Of a stretch of DNA of 64,000 nucleotides, positions 1 to 15,663 are shown one piece after another. Origin of the DNA: Siniperca chuatsi. Lineage: Eukaryota > Chordata > Actinopteri > Centrarchiformes > Sinipercidae. The translations under genes and the position numbers were made by a program. Within the stretch, counting starts at the first letter, position 1; every line of letters begins with the position of its first letter. Below the pieces are notes generated by a model. It worked only from the letters and a program-made list of their open reading frames with translations. It was not told the origin of the DNA and did no database searches. The stretch is from assembly GCF_020085105.1 (NCBI RefSeq), contig NC_058045.1, positions 1,846,001 to 1,910,000 on the forward strand, given 5' to 3'.

Positions 1-199
1 AGGATCAGATACCAACTGCTATCATCAAGATGACGGCACATGTTTTGGAGCTGTCCAACTTTCAACCCTATCGCCAATGTTTATATTCAATTCTGCAAAA
101 GCTATTGATTAAGTTCAATGCGTGATAACAGATCTAACATTTTTCACTCACTTTCTACTATATTTACATGTCAGCAATGATATGGTTATGGTAAGACAC

Positions 200-420
200 C
201 TAAAGAGTCAGAGTTAGGGATAATTGCAGGTCTGCAATGGGACCCAACCTCTGGTCTCCCACCAGCCCAACCTCCACACCCTTACTTTCTACCTCATTGC
301 ATAAAGGCCACACTACTTCATGCATTGGATGCAAATCATGAACTGTGGAATCATCAAATATGGTTGTAATTTTCAAGGGATACTGGGCTGCAACTTTCGT
401 ACCATTCTGGTCTTTAATCT
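200..420 (-). pseudogene. Unrecognised ORF fragment truncated by a repeat
   Basis: On the minus strand an open frame of about 72 codons runs from the edge of the dispersed repeat at 421 to a TAG stop at 202-200. It has no start codon near its 5' end; the first internal Met lies about 31 codons in. Its composition (KDQNGTKV, then a DDSTVHDLHP stretch) looks like ordinary protein, not low complexity. The reading frame is cut exactly where the repeat at 421-900 begins, which suggests the repeat inserted into a coding sequence, probably of another transposon. I do not recognise the family. A chance open frame of this length is quite possible. Confidence 0.3.
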
Positions 421-900
421 TACAATATCAGAATCAGAATCAGAAATACTTTATCGATCCCCATAGGGAAACTCTTTGTTACAGTAGCTCGCCTTTACGT
501 CAGTGCGCACAGAAGAAAGTACTAGCAAACAATATGATACACTATAAAACACTATAAAAACAGGTCAGAAAATAAATTAAGTATCAGGTGGGTATAAGTA
601 TAAGATAAACTAAGTGTGAAGTACCAAGTGGGTTTACCGGTTGATGATGATAGTACAGTATAATAATACAATGTAATAAAATAAGTAATAAGTAATAAGC
701 AGAGGTGCATGTACTGTCGAAAGTAATACAGGTATATAATATCAATAACAATAAATAAGAAAAACTAACATGGGAAAACTAATATTGCACTGGAGTAGTA
801 CACAGAATATTGCACAAGTAGAAATCTGCCAAACCACCGTAACAGTAAATGGGTGGAAAATGTTATGGCACAATATTAAACTAGAAAAATGTTAATAATC
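421..900 (+). repeat. Dispersed repeat, 'CAGAATCAGAAATACTTTA' family, copy 1
   Basis: The block starts with tandem CAGAAT units, then AAATACTTTATCGATCCCC and GGGAAACTCTTTGTTACAG. The same succession of motifs (TTTACCGGTTGATGAT, AATAATACAATGTAATA, GTGCATGTACTGTC) recurs in the same order and orientation at about 49533-49945. It is therefore a mobile or copied repeat. No coding capacity, tRNA-like promoter boxes or clear terminal inverted repeats were seen, so its class is undetermined. The right limit is approximate. Confidence 0.7.
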
Positions 901-2219
901 CACAAGGGGCTAAACTAGGGTTTTTAAAGTCTCAAAGCCCTTCCTCTCCTACTTTTAACAAAACTTTGTAACAAAACATTAAGCATAGTTTCCCTGAACC
1001 TCCCTTTCTCATCCTCTCTCTCCTCAGTGTACCAGTGAAATTTTGTTTGATTATCTGTGAGTTGGGTATATTCTGTCTATGGCAGTGTTGTCTTGAAATG
1101 TGAGTACATTCCCATATTGGAAGTAAAAAGATTTAAAAATAAAATACTGTACTCTAAATTAGCCCTGCAGAATACACAGGCTGAAAGGTTGAATATTTGT
1201 GTCGCTCTAAACAGCACAGGATGGCTGAGAAACGTGTTTACTGTGTGTAGTGTTTAGTCTGCGTGTGGCTTGCTGTGTTTGGACTCCCATGCACCCTGAC
1301 TGATGTGCTGCTGTGTGTGTTGTCTTTGTTGTGGGTGTGTTGGCAGAGTTATGCAGGATGACTAAGACGAAAAGCACTCGCTGATGCTCTGGAAAACACA
1401 TCAGTGCAGACGTGAAGTGTAGCAAACCTTGCATCGCTGTAACATGCCGCGATACACATGGAAACTGTATTACTTAGGGATTCATATGTAATTTTAGTGG
1501 TCGAAAGTGTTTGGACTGCAGTACAGTTCAGCTGATGTGAAGATCCTTGAGCTGTGTTTGTATTCCCAGTGGTTGTTTTGTAACCTTACATTCATCCATC
1601 CATAGATACGTTTAGACCATAAGGAGAGAAAACTGACAAGGGCTTGCACCTCCATTTTAAAGGAGTACTCCAGCTTTTTAGTATTGTTCTACAATAAAAT
1701 TGGGAAACAAGTGAAAGACATGTAAAAAAGAATATCTAAAATCAAAGAAGCATAGGCTGAGCCATCCTAATCCTGAAGTTCCTAAGGTGAGTCAAGAATC
1801 CTTCAAAAATCTTGGATCCTATACTTAATGTTCTCATTACTCATAATGCAACTTGATATCATCTTTCATTAGATGTCAGACGTCAAGTTTGTAACACAGG
1901 CTTTCTATTATAAATGTGTAGTCTCCAAGTCTAAGCTATGATAACCCTGATGACAGGGAGGGAATGTTTTTTCCATTCTTAAATTGTTGTGTAATGTCTA
2001 GTACATATAAGAAGTCTAGTATAATATAATATATTGATCACGTCATATTATCTCCTCGTTAAAAGCTCTCTATACACTGAAAGGAACTTTTTTCACAACC
2101 TTCCTCCACCCAAATTCCATCCTTGCTGGCATTTCTCTGTCTCTCCAGGTTGCTCTCATGGGGGGATCTTTGCTTCATCATAGGAGATGCCACCAGGATT
2201 TCTTAGAATTCAGTCTACC
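901..2219. other. Intergenic, no feature recognised
   Basis: AT-rich sequence with only short chance open frames. I see no convincing exon, RNA gene or terminal repeats. Confidence 0.5.
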
Positions 2220-2560
2220 TTTATCCATCCCAACTTTAAGTACAATTTTGAGGTACTTGTACTTTGCCTGAGTATTTCCATTTTCTGCTTCTACTCCACT
2301 ACATTTTAGAGACAAATATTGTACTTTTTACAGCACAAAATGTATTTGACAGCTACTCTGCAGATTAAGATTTGTATTAACAAAACATGGAATCAGCTTA
2401 TGAAACATGATGCAATGTTACAGATGGAACTACCCAGGATACAAAGTAGGTAAAATTAGCTCCAGCTGGCCGAGCTATGAGATTCAAGTGCTGCTTACAT
2501 ATGAATGCATCCGTAATAACAATCCAATAGTTTAATATACTGGCTGTGGCTAAAACGGAT
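2220..2560. repeat. Dispersed repeat with 'TTTAAGTACAATTTTGAGGTA' type motifs
   Basis: The stretch TTTAAGTAC...GAGGTACTTGTACTTTGCCTGAGTATTTCCATTTT, with a distal AATTAGCTCCAGCTGGCC block and CTGCTTACATATGAATGCATC, has the look of a widespread teleost nonautonomous DNA element. A related block lies at 39490-39872. Limits are approximate and no target duplication was found. Confidence 0.45.
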
Positions 2561-3814
2561 CCCAAATGGGCTGCAAAATGACCAAGAGGAATAAAAACGG
2601 AGGCGGGCACACCTGGGACTCCAGGTGTTGCTGTTGAGTCCTTTGGAGGTGTTGTAGGCCTATCAACAAAACACCAAGGAAGGAAGGTGCCCACCTGATG
2701 ACCCCAATGACGTGATTTCCCCTACCGCCCACTCAAGATGTCAAGAAAGTGCCGATTATTCTAAGGGATTGTACTATCAAGTCCTATATGCTCAACTACC
2801 ATTGGTAGGACTGTGTATCGTGTCACCTGCGTGCGTGCATGTGCATCCTCGCACACATGCACATGACAAACAAAAGGGGAGCCTTTAATAGAGTGCAAAC
2901 TTTAATCAGTTTGCAATACAATAAATGCAGACATGATGTTCACTGTGATGGACTAACTCAACAAAGTTATACTGAAATAAATGAAATCCAAAGGCTAAAA
3001 TATTACAACATAGGCTACTGTGAAAAATGTAGTGAGTGGGCTAAAGCTTACAAAAAAACGAAAAATATAAAAAGTTATGGCCCTTTAAGAATCAAACTAG
3101 GAGCATTTTCAATCTACAACAGGTATTGGAACTATTGAAACTGAGGTAAGTTTCTAAAATAATATTCCACAACCAAAACATTCCTATCTCCTGCCAAACT
3201 TTCTGCAGGAACCACTGTTTAACATGCATGTGAATCTTATTAGTGTGCATTTTCCTGTCTGATTAACATGAACAGCTTAGAAAACCACCCCAATAAAAAC
3301 ATTTCACCTTTTACAAGTACACATGATGGTAATACACTGTAACTGCACCAGAGCATGCAGATATGAATTAAACATAAGATTAGACAACACTGATTGACTC
3401 AAACACCAACAAGATCAATTTGGTTCTTTTTTATTATTTATTCTCTGCAAGTAAAAATATCTTTTCAAAGTGCATTCATACAGCGTTGGGTTGGCCCACG
3501 GGGCAGGTGTAATTTCTTGACATTCTGCACATCTGTCACTGCAAACACTAATCCATCCTTAACATAATCCACCACTGTTGTTTCCAGGACCTTGAACAGC
3601 TCAGTTTAGAATTACTGACATCAAAAAGACTGAATTACAGTTAGCAAATCATCAAATCTTGAAAATGCTCCACTGACATAATGGACATAATGACATCATC
3701 CAAGACAATTTGATACAGTATACTACATTATAAAATTGTCAGATGATGACATCAAGTCAATCTTGCAGAGGGCTAGAGAAGCCTTAGATTTTGTTTGTAA
3801 TGATCACTAAATAA
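2561..3814. other. Intergenic, one unrecognised short ORF
   Basis: The only sizeable open frame is 2839-3138 (+, 99 codons). It has no recognisable domain, and its surroundings lack splice or promoter signals. I regard it as chance. The rest is AT-rich without recognisable features. Confidence 0.4.
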
Positions 3815-4570
3815 TATTTTGCGATCTCAGGATAACCCAAAAGGTTTTCTCGTGATCATTACTGAACAATGCATGAGAGTCCACTATGGTAATCATCTTT
3901 AAATACCAGACATAAGGCAGCGGTTACCTAATGTCTGAATCGGGAATGTATTTATCTAATGATATGAAGAGGATTTGGGTTACGCTGACATGAAATAATT
4001 ATTTTGTGATGGCAAAAAAACTAAATTTGTCATGCTGAGATTATTAAAAAATTAGTCTGTGATCATGAGAAAACAAAACAAAAATAATTACACCCATGTA
4101 TGGAAGCTGGGAGCAGCTATGGTTGCAATTATTTTTAAAATCCTGTCAGTTTTTCATAATAACAAGTTAATTATTTTGTTATTCAAAAAACAATAACAAA
4201 ACAACATTTTAGTTTTCAGAACGTGATAAATCTTCTCTTTCTCTTATGATAACGGATACATGATATTATTTTTATCTTATTCTTTAAAGCTCTCGTTTTC
4301 AAGGAATAAATGTAAACTTCTCATGAGAAAATAAAAGGTTGTTAACAAATCATCAAAGATCTACTTTTCTTGATGTAAATGGATTAAGATCTCGTTTTCT
4401 CGAGGTAATGGAATAAAGCTAAAAATTTTCATGTGAAAACAAAAGGTTATTTTCTCACGATATCACGATCAAGACCTTGTTCCTGAGATAATGGGATAAA
4501 AATCTTGTTTTCTTTAAGTAATGGCATAAACATTTTTTATGAGAAAATTGTGACTGAGATAAAACACTAG
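3815..4570. repeat. Degenerate array of short palindromic units
   Basis: Repeated variants of a unit resembling 'TCTCGTTTTCTCGAGGTAATG(G)AATAA' and its complement 'TCATGAGAAAA' occur on both strands, for example at 3845, 4065, 4285, 4320, 4390, 4455 and 4500. Each unit is partly self-complementary (CTCGTTTTCTCGAG, TTCTCATGAGAAA), so the array is a degenerate fold-back satellite. It is non-coding. Confidence 0.5.
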
Positions 4571-5099
4571 AAAAAAAAGAGACTCTGTAGGAAACAACAA
4601 ATCACTTATGGCATGACATCAACTTTAAAGATATTGAAAATAGCACCTGCTGTGCCTGCTTTCAGATCCACCCAGAAATCTTCCTGTCATGTTGTGGAGC
4701 ACAGGTCATGTCGTCCTTTCAATCAGTCAGTCATATTGATAATGGCTTTGTGTTTCCCTTGGCTTTATCATACAATGTTGTGCTTCAGTGATTATTTGGT
4801 GCTTGTCAATCAACCAAACTAATACAAACTGGTCAAAAAAAGAGAAACGGCAACAGCAATTCAGTCTGTGTCATGGATTTCTGTTAAGTTTTGTTCTTAA
4901 CACATTGCAAAAATATTGTAAAACCATTAAGAACAATTTTGCACCAGGACCGGAGAAAAAAACTATTGGCGGCTAGTAGGGTAGTAGAATCATAATCATT
5001 ATTGTTCATAACTGTAACAGATGATCAGTTTGTGAAATGTATTTCAAACTTTTAGACCATAGTTATCTATGCATTCGCATTACATTCACATTTATAACT

Positions 5100-5310
5100 C
5101 CCATAGTTCTGAATTGGGACTCATAATTATGAGAGCTTATCTTTCTCATGGGCTTATATTTCACTCACAATCATGAAAAAACTATTGGGAGCTTTATCTC
5201 ATTATGAGAAATCCTATAATTATAATATAGGATAGCATAATTATGAGGAAACTAAGTCACAAAATATTATAAGGAAGTCATAATTCTGAGAAAACTCAGA
5301 GAGAATTAAT
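5100..5310. repeat. Short 'CATAATTATGAG' palindrome cluster
   Basis: Motifs CATAATTATGAG, CTCATTATGAGA, CATAATTATGAGGAAAC and CATAATTCTGAG recur within 200 bp. Each is a near-palindrome. The cluster is similar in style to the array at 3815-4570 but uses a different core. It is probably part of a decayed fold-back repeat. Confidence 0.4.
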
Positions 5311-6137
5311 GCAATGTTGGCGTAGGTGTCTCCAAAATGTATTAAAAATTAGTGGATGAATGGCTTAAGATTCATGTTCATCAGTGAAATATTAAACATC
5401 TCAACAAAAACATGAGAAAATGTACAGTGAGGTACATATTAAGAACATGAAGAATCTGTTTAGGAATATGGACTAAATATAACCCACAAGTTAGTCATGA
5501 ACAGGGATAAACAGTGGATTAATACAGAATACAATATATTAAAATTAGCTGAGCATTCAGAAATACATCCACCGTTAACAAAAATATAAAATATATTGAA
5601 ATATACAATCTAGCATGGCCCTGATCCCATGATTCACTGCAGGACATGTGTGCAAAAACATTAAACACTGAAAAACTGCTGAAATGTCATCGGCATCAAG
5701 GAAAGTAATTGGAATGTAATTAAAGTGAAATCGTAAGACTTTGAAATTAAATCTTAAAGAAACAATCTGGCATTTGGGAAATAGTCTTGTTTCTTCATCT
5801 GATATTGTACAGATACTGTATCTCCAGTAAGAGAAAGGCCCAGGATGTGCTTAGCCTAAGACTAGAAGCAGGGGAAAGTGCTAGCCGAGCTCCATCAAAT
5901 GTAAAAGACTAGCAGTTGCTTCCAGTCTTAGTGCTAAGCTAGGCTATAACCACATCTGTGTCTTTGTGTCTTAACACATGTAAAATACATTGTGCGGCTG
6001 TTGGGCTATCATTAGCTTAGCTGTGGTTTAAGGTTTAAGATGACTTTTAAACCTGTGTTGACTGCAACAAATGTGGTATGTGGTCTCTTAACCTATTGTG
6101 ACCTCCGAAGCTTAGCTTGTTAGTTGAAACCTGGTGT
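5311..6137. other. Intergenic, no feature recognised
   Basis: No exon or RNA gene recognised. The sequence around 5840-5945 contains a loose inverted pair (CTTAGCCTAAGACTAGAAGCA / AGCTTCCAGTCTTAGTGCTAAGCTAGG) that may be terminal repeats of a small MITE, but no target duplication was confirmed. Confidence 0.35.
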
Positions 6138-6313
6138 CTTTTTTGGCTTTTTTTTATGCCTTTATTAGAGCGTTGACAGGAGAGAGATCACGGGAGATGA
6201 GGAAATAGAGAAATGGGGAGCAACTAGCAACAAATGTCCCCAACTGTACTTGAACCGGGGGATGGTGCGGTTCAAGGTCAGCGATTTAAACTTCTAAGCC
6301 ACCAGGGCGCCCC
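6138..6313 (-). repeat. tRNA-derived SINE (minus strand)
   Basis: Read on the minus strand, the element starts GGGCGCCCTGGTGGCTTAGA. It carries a box-A-like GTGGCTTAGAAG and a box-B-like GGTTCAAGTAC, both typical of a tRNA-related RNA polymerase III promoter. It ends with CTAATAAAGGCATAAAAAAA, an A-rich tail. The length of about 175 bp fits a fish SINE. Several promoter positions differ from consensus, so it is likely inactive. Confidence 0.7.
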
Positions 6314-7618
6314 AATAAAAATACATTTCTTCTTCTGTAGAAATCAACTAAATGCCACTAGAGGTCACTGTATCTGAGGTTTAACTTAAACCTGCAAGTT
6401 CCGGTTTAGCTGAACCCATTCTAAACTGCAGCTAAGCTAGTCAGATGCTAAGTGATACAGCAACAGCCCCTGTGGTTTCAGTAGTTAGCATTAGAGCTAT
6501 TTCTGGACCAACAGCTAGGTCCTCCTACCTTCATATTGGGGGAAACCTGGTTTTGAACACTGTACTAATTTTACACACACAAAATTTTTTAAGACTGATC
6601 TGTTGACTACCTTATCATTGCGGTCTTGACACAGATGGCTATTACCATTTTCATACAGATCACTGTGTGTAAAGTCTTTGAACTACTCATCCATGGAAGA
6701 TAGCCTTTAAGAAGCTTTCTTGAACTTACATGTGAATTAAAATTACCAAATAACCCCCAATGCAGACGGAGATATTACATTGTCATAGGTGTTGAAGGGA
6801 TTAATCAAATGAGTCACCGGCAGATTGAATCAGATTGTATTGTTAAATAGCCTGTCTGGGATTTCCTGAGTTCTATTTACCTTTTGTTGTCACTCAGACC
6901 TATTGTTTTAGTCTACCCTTGTTGTAACGGTATAACGGTATCCTCGGCACACCACGAAGCGCCTTGGCCAGCCCTTAGTGCCAGTTGCCATCAGGCTCCA
7001 CAACCAAGGCTTGACCCCCATATGAGAACTTTAAAACCTGCACTGTTTGTTACTTAATTTGGACCTTCAACTACTGAATCCTGCATGTACTCTGGCACAC
7101 TTTGCACATGGACTCATATTTTCATTCATTCATCTGTTTACTTATTCTCGTAAAAATACATTATACCTAATAGACAGGCTATGTATATATCTATTTATAC
7201 TTATATTTATTAACGGACTGTACAAATGTCCACTCATTCACTCACGCAGAGATCCAGTGCAGATATCTAGGGCCAGCTGCTCAGTGTTTTACTTACTTAT
7301 ATAAGTAAAACAGTAGTACTTATTTATATTCTTATTCTTAGTTTGGTTCTGTACTCTTACTCTCAGTAGGCGATTTGAGGGGGAATGCCATCCCCTTTGT
7401 TAGCAAAATAACCAAAATCCATCCCTTGTTAATCTGCTCAAAAGATACTCTGTGCTTTGTCTCGAAGTGACGCTTCACATGCCACTTTTAATAATCGCCA
7501 CAATCTCAGAACATATGAGACATAAGCTACTGGTTTTGAACTGCCTGTGGGAAGATTGAACATGAGTCTGTCCATTCTTGATTAAAAGCTCTGTTTCCGC
7601 TGTCTACTTTTCTCTTTT
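6314..7618. other. Intergenic, AT-rich, possible old LINE tail
   Basis: No gene recognised. The part at about 6920-7240 (CCTCGGCACACC, then CTGCATGTACTCTGGCACACTTTGCACATGGACTCAT) resembles the 3' untranslated tail of a fish LINE, but without coding sequence I cannot assign it. Confidence 0.3.
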
Positions 7619-7895
7619 TGGGTGACTGTGGCTTAGTGGTAGAGCGGGTCGTCCACTAATCAGAAGGTCGGCGGTTCGATCCCAGTTTCCCCCAGCCTCC
7701 ATGTCAAAGTGTCCTTGGGCAAGACACTGAACCCCAAATTGCTCCCGGCTGTGCCCTCGGGGTGTGTGTGCATGATTAATTTCTTTCAAATGATGAGCAG
7801 TTGGCACCTCCCATCAGTGGGTGAATGTGATATGTAGTTAAAGCGCTTTGAGTAGTCAGAAAGGCGCTATATAAGTACAGTCTATTTACCATTTT
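7619..7895 (+). repeat. tRNA-derived SINE with LINE-like 3' tail
   Basis: The 5' part has box A TGGCTTAGTGGTAGAGC (7629-7645) and box B GGTTCGATCC (7673-7682), spaced as in a tRNA gene. A central segment follows (CTTGGGCAAGACACTGAACC). The 3' end has GCGCTTTGAGTAGTCAGAAAGGCGCTATATAAGTACAGT, a tail of the kind SINEs share with partner LINEs. The tail recurs alone at 32619-32750. The tRNA-like part has diverged from any functional tRNA. Confidence 0.85.
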
Positions 7896-8270
7896 TAGAG
7901 CATGCCATGTGAAATAATAAAAAAAATTAAAAATTAAAAATTTCTGAATTTAATGAGATAGTTTGTTTTAATATGTCTGTCTGTCCTTCTTTAATGTCAT
8001 AACCAAGCAAAGCAGTTGCAATCCAAACAGAACAGTGAACAAAGCCTCTGCTGCCCATAACGTGCACATAGCAGAAAAGCAGAGCCAATGTTAACAGACT
8101 GACAGATGACGAAAAAAATCATCAGTTTGATGACTTGAACAAAGCCCCTTTCACACTGGACAAAAAACCCACTAACACCCACCAACATCTGGGTTTTGTC
8201 TTCAGTGGGAAAGGGTACAATTGGCATTCATTCCCGGGTCGAATGACTCTGCAATAGTCACGGGTATTTA

Positions 8271-9870
<1,600 letters not shown>

Positions 9871-9879
9871 TATCGGCTC

Positions 9880-11615
9880 CAGCTCCGGCAGGCAATGATG
9901 GAAATATGACACCCGGGTAGACACGCTAATTGTCACCCGAAGTTCCCGGACATTGGCGTGTAAATAGTCAGGAACATTATTTATTGTTTTTGGGAACTAT
10001 GTGCAACAGTGATTTTGTTCTTTGTATTTGCTCGAACATCGTTCCAAAATAGTCGGCGTTGAGTTTAATAGAAAGATTCAAGTAAAAGTAAAAAAGTAAC
10101 CACCGTAACATTGTCACTGGCCTCCTTGCTGCTTTCTACTGTTTTCTAACCCTGTTTTCCAGCGCGTTTTGACGTCGAACGTGACACATCTGAAAAAAAA
10201 CATGAAGTATCTTGTCTACTGGCAGTGGGAAGGGAGCCAATTGCTCCCGCAATGTGTGTGTTCAAGACCGCCCGCTCCAGCCCACAGCAAAGTTTAAACC
10301 GCCTGCTCTTGTGAGATTTGTGTTCTAGTGCAGTCCTCCAATGCTTACTTGTTGGTAATAACAGCGAAATTACGTTCTCCTCCTCTGCATTTAAACATAA
10401 CACTTTGATTAGATTTTTGTGGCTAAATGATTCAGGTTTGGAACTCGGGTTCAATCTAGCTCACAGTCATCTAAGAGGACTTGCTTAATATCCGATCTGT
10501 TCATGTGATGTTTATTCTTAATAAACCAGCGGTTATTTCAAGATGGTGTGATCAATGACTCACACATATTTCTACAATTTTCAGCCTGTGAGAGATCCCA
10601 CAATTTTTTGACTGCCCGCAGCAAAGTTTAAACCACCCATTCCCGCAAAAATTTGCGTTGGGTCGTGCAAGATCCCAATCCCCATGCAGTCCTCTAGTAT
10701 AAGATAACACAGTAGTCTCTCTCTCTGGTCTACTGACTAAATCAGGCACCACACTGTATATACTTGGGCCCTGACACACCAGCAACAGGCTTTAACACAC
10801 CCGGCCACATCTGGGGAAACTTAGTGCAGAACGATGGAAATACATCTTCCACTGAAATCAGCTGGCAGAAGGACCTGTGTAAAATTCTAATGTTTTTCTG
10901 AGAAAACTCATACTTCTGTGGAATCATGTGACATTTTTCCACATGGTTATTTACTTTTGATTAGAAGTAAGGAAGAGGCTGGTTCAAATCCAGCTCTCTA
11001 TGCTGGAAAGTCACTCAAGTCAGATCTTTTTTCATTGTACTCCATTGCTACTGATTATACTGGTATTTCATCGGAAAGCTACATTTGAAGGCTTATATAT
11101 ATATATATATATATGTATTACAACTTGCATCTTATTTTGTAATTTTGGCCATCTGTTATAATTACACTTTACTCACCAAAGTAATTGCATTCAGACAAAC
11201 AGGTTGTTAAAAAGCCAACAGTTTATCCAGTTTAATCGAAACCACTTTATTTGGAGGTCAAACTCTGATCCTGATGAAGGCCACAAGCCAAAAGGGGTTG
11301 GTCTCACAATAAAGCTGTTCTTTATACTACAAATGTTGCTGGAGACTTATTTCCCTTCTCGATGCAACTTTGAAGTAGGTGAAGTTGTGCCAGAAATCCC
11401 TCATTGCACAGAAAACACAAAAAGGTTTGTTTATGCCAACTTGTGTCATCTGACTTCTTGTGTTTGCTGCGGTTTCCTGTCACCACAGGCAACAGTGATG
11501 TCATAGTTTTCTGACACACCCTGGAGTACACCTCTACATCATTGCAGCAAGGTGAGAAGCTAAACCACTGGAGGTCAGCAAAAATCAAGATTTTTAGGGG
11601 TTGGTAAGTTGCTCT
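9880..11615. other. Intergenic, an internal repeated motif
   Basis: No gene recognised. A segment near 10270-10345 (CAGCAAAGTTTAAACCGCC... GCAGTCCTC) is echoed at 10617-10695 (GCAGCAAAGTTTAAACCACCC... GCAGTCCTC), so two related repeat pieces lie about 350 bp apart. An (AT)n tract lies at 11094-11115. Open frames at 11204-11506 and 11322-11588 overlap on opposite strands and look like chance. Confidence 0.4.
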
Positions 11616-11619
11616 TTAA

Positions 11620-12617
11620 AAAAGGTGCCATGTGTAAGAATATTAATTTAAAACGTTCAAAAATTAATTAAAATTATCAACAGAATGTGACGAAATAACA
11701 GTTTTGACATTATGTCAAAGATGTCTATGTATTGTGTTGCAGAGATATCTACTGAAGTTAATGTGCTAACCAGCTAGCCCCGGCCTGTCCTGTCTCGTAA
11801 TACCACTTTTTGGTTTGGTCAAAATAAACCCTTAATTCACCAAGTTGGATGTTAAAATATTCTGGCTCCCTCTCGCCCTTCTCCCGCTTGACGCCTCTCC
11901 TGTCCCTGCCTGAACCTGCCGTGTCTTCGCCGTCCCCGGAGTCAGAGTCCTGGCTGGAGCCGCTGTAAATGACGTTGGTACTGGTTTCGGTCCTGATCTG
12001 GCCGCGTTCACTGGATTAGCGGTTAGAGAGTATCTGGAGAGGATGTAGTGTTAGCCCTGACACGCTCCGTTCTCGCCTGTAAGCAAAGAACATCACACCA
12101 AACTCCATTCACAAATCTTTGAATTTAAAGTTCCCTTGCTTCTCAGCACACATTCAGAGTCCTGTTCGGAGCCGCTGTAAAGCACCTCAGTACTGTATTC
12201 CTTGTCGTCAAACTGGCCTCCAGCAGTCTCGGTGGTTGTGTTCAGTCTTAGTCCGGTCGTGTTCACTGGGAGGCTGCTGAGCCCGGTTTCGTTGCTCGCT
12301 TGCCCAGCTCCGGATCTGGTGCCCATTCTGGCGCAGCACCCCGCCAGCATTCCCCGCTGGGTCCTGCCTGAACACCTCCTCCTTCTGGTGGTCCAAACCT
12401 CCTGTGCTAGAGGTGTAAACACCAACACTCCCCGGTGCTCTGAGCTCCCAGTCTGGGTAGAGTCAGCTAATAGGACCTCTAATAGGACGGCTAACTGAGC
12501 TAACTAGCTAATGGCAGTTACAGTTAGCGGTTACTCTGGTGATATGCTGCCCCCTGTTTGTTTGGAGTATGAATTCAACAGGTGGCCAAAATCTTGCAAT
12601 TCTTACACATTGCACCT
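11620..12617. mobile_element. TTAA-flanked nonautonomous DNA transposon
   Basis: Terminal inverted repeats read GGTGCCATGTGTAAGAAT at the left and AGGTGCAATGTGTAAGAAT at the right (complement). The element sits between TTAA tetranucleotides at 11616-11619 and 12618-12621, which fits piggyBac or Kolobok target-site choice. The interior has duplicated GC-rich blocks (GGAGCCGCTGTAAA near 11956 and 12169). It shares a core with the element at 18991-20045 in opposite orientation. The open frames inside (for example 12093-12428 minus) show no transposase motif. Confidence 0.75.
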
Positions 12618-13000
12618 TTAATGTTGAAGCAGTGTTTCCAGTCCTGTTTTTAACTTGATAAGTGCAATGTCACCATTTCTGATAGAAATGATGTCCAAAA
12701 CTACAAAAGTAAGACTCAAGTTATGATAACCTAGAATTATCCTTACAATGTTGTATCACTTTTAAAAAAAAAAAAAATGGACACCTGTGACTGTGAGCCC
12801 TGAACTATGATGACTTTCAAAATATCAATAATGCATCTGTGGTTAGGGTTTGTTTTTGAACACTACAACAAAATGACAACATATCTTTAAGCTAGCATTA
12901 GTTGAACAATCAATCATTGTGACTGCTGCCTTACTTGTGCTGGTAGTGAAAATATTTGACAGAGGTGGAAATGGCAAAGCAGCTAAAAAAAGATGACGTG
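12618..13000. other. Intergenic, no feature recognised
   Basis: AT-rich spacer with a poly-A tract near 12763-12776. Nothing else seen. Confidence 0.4.
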
Positions 13001-13352
13001 TAGGGCTGGGCGATTTAGTTGAAATTAATATCACAGTATTAAAAAGGATATTTTCCCATATGGCATACGCAAAATTATATGTAAAATGATCAAACTGATG
13101 ACTACAATTAACTGTACTACACTGTTGTGCATTACATCAGACAAAATTATTCAAATGTGCAAAACAAAATATTAAAGTACCCCTCCACTCTAAATTCAGT
13201 TTCTTATGTTTAAGGTGGGGTATGCGATATCCAATACCATGACGAATACCATGATACAGAGCGAACGACACAGCAAGTAAAAAATGCATTACGCTATATG
13301 GGCTGCGTACAAATTAAGTTACGCGTTAGTTTGAACTTGACTCGACAGCCCT
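13001..13352. repeat. MITE with 'TAGGGCTGGGCGAT' terminus
   Basis: The left end TAGGGCTGGGCGATTTAG and the right end TCGACAGCCCTA are imperfect inverted repeats. 'GGGCTGGGCGAT' termini are common in vertebrate nonautonomous DNA elements. I found no matching target duplication on the two sides, so the exact limits or the right end may have decayed. Confidence 0.5.
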
Positions 13353-14017
13353 AGTCCTCACTGAGCACTAGACTTCTGTCTGACTACATTCATCTGAAAA
13401 GGGACAATAACTCAAACAATTTGACAGATTTTTTAATTTTTCAGCCAGAGATTATTAAAAAAAACAACTAAAACAAAAGACAACAACAACAAAAAAAGGA
13501 AATTAAACCTCAATTGCCGAGGGCATCTGTTGAGATTTCTATCACCTTGGAAGCATCCTGATTGGTCCAGCCATCCTGGAACTAACTACAGCTGGAATGA
13601 CCAGCAATGTGGAGGAGATTCTATCGTGAGCCAATAACAAAGCCCGTTAGATGGCTATGCATGTACTCATAGAACTGGAGTTACATCACAGGTAACCTCT
13701 ATTTATGTTGCTCAATATTTGGCAAAAATGGGACAAGCCAAACTCTTCACATTCAAACCATCAAAGAAAGAGAAGCAGGTAAGATCAAAGCATTAAATTG
13801 GAACAGTGATGATGGAAAAGGATCAGTGCTTTAGAGTCAGTTCAGTGAGCTGTTGGTCAGTTTAGTCCATTCCTACTTCTCCCTGAAGTGTCACTGGATC
13901 AACCTGTGAATTCACAGCACCACCGTGATACAATCCAGTCGATCTTCCATTCTACAGTCTCTGACACGAAGCGCAAAAACAATCTCCACGAGTTGTGCTT
14001 AGCCTATTCCCCCCCCC

Positions 14018-15620
<1,603 letters not shown>

Positions 15621-15632
15621 TACGTACGTACA

Positions 15633-15663
<31 letters not shown>
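15621..15663. repeat. (CATA)n microsatellite
   Basis: About ten CATA/TACG units directly precede the 5' end of the Rex6-like LINE. R4/Rex6-type elements often lie next to simple repeats, so this may mark its integration point. Confidence 0.85.

Noticed and set aside
7629..7690. tRNA-like sequence with box A and box B
   Set aside because: It does not fold to a full tRNA and continues into a SINE body and a LINE-like tail, so it is a SINE head and not a tRNA gene.
12093..12498. Overlapping open frames on both strands
   Set aside because: They lie inside the TTAA-flanked transposon, in a GC-richer block with few stops, and show no transposase motif.
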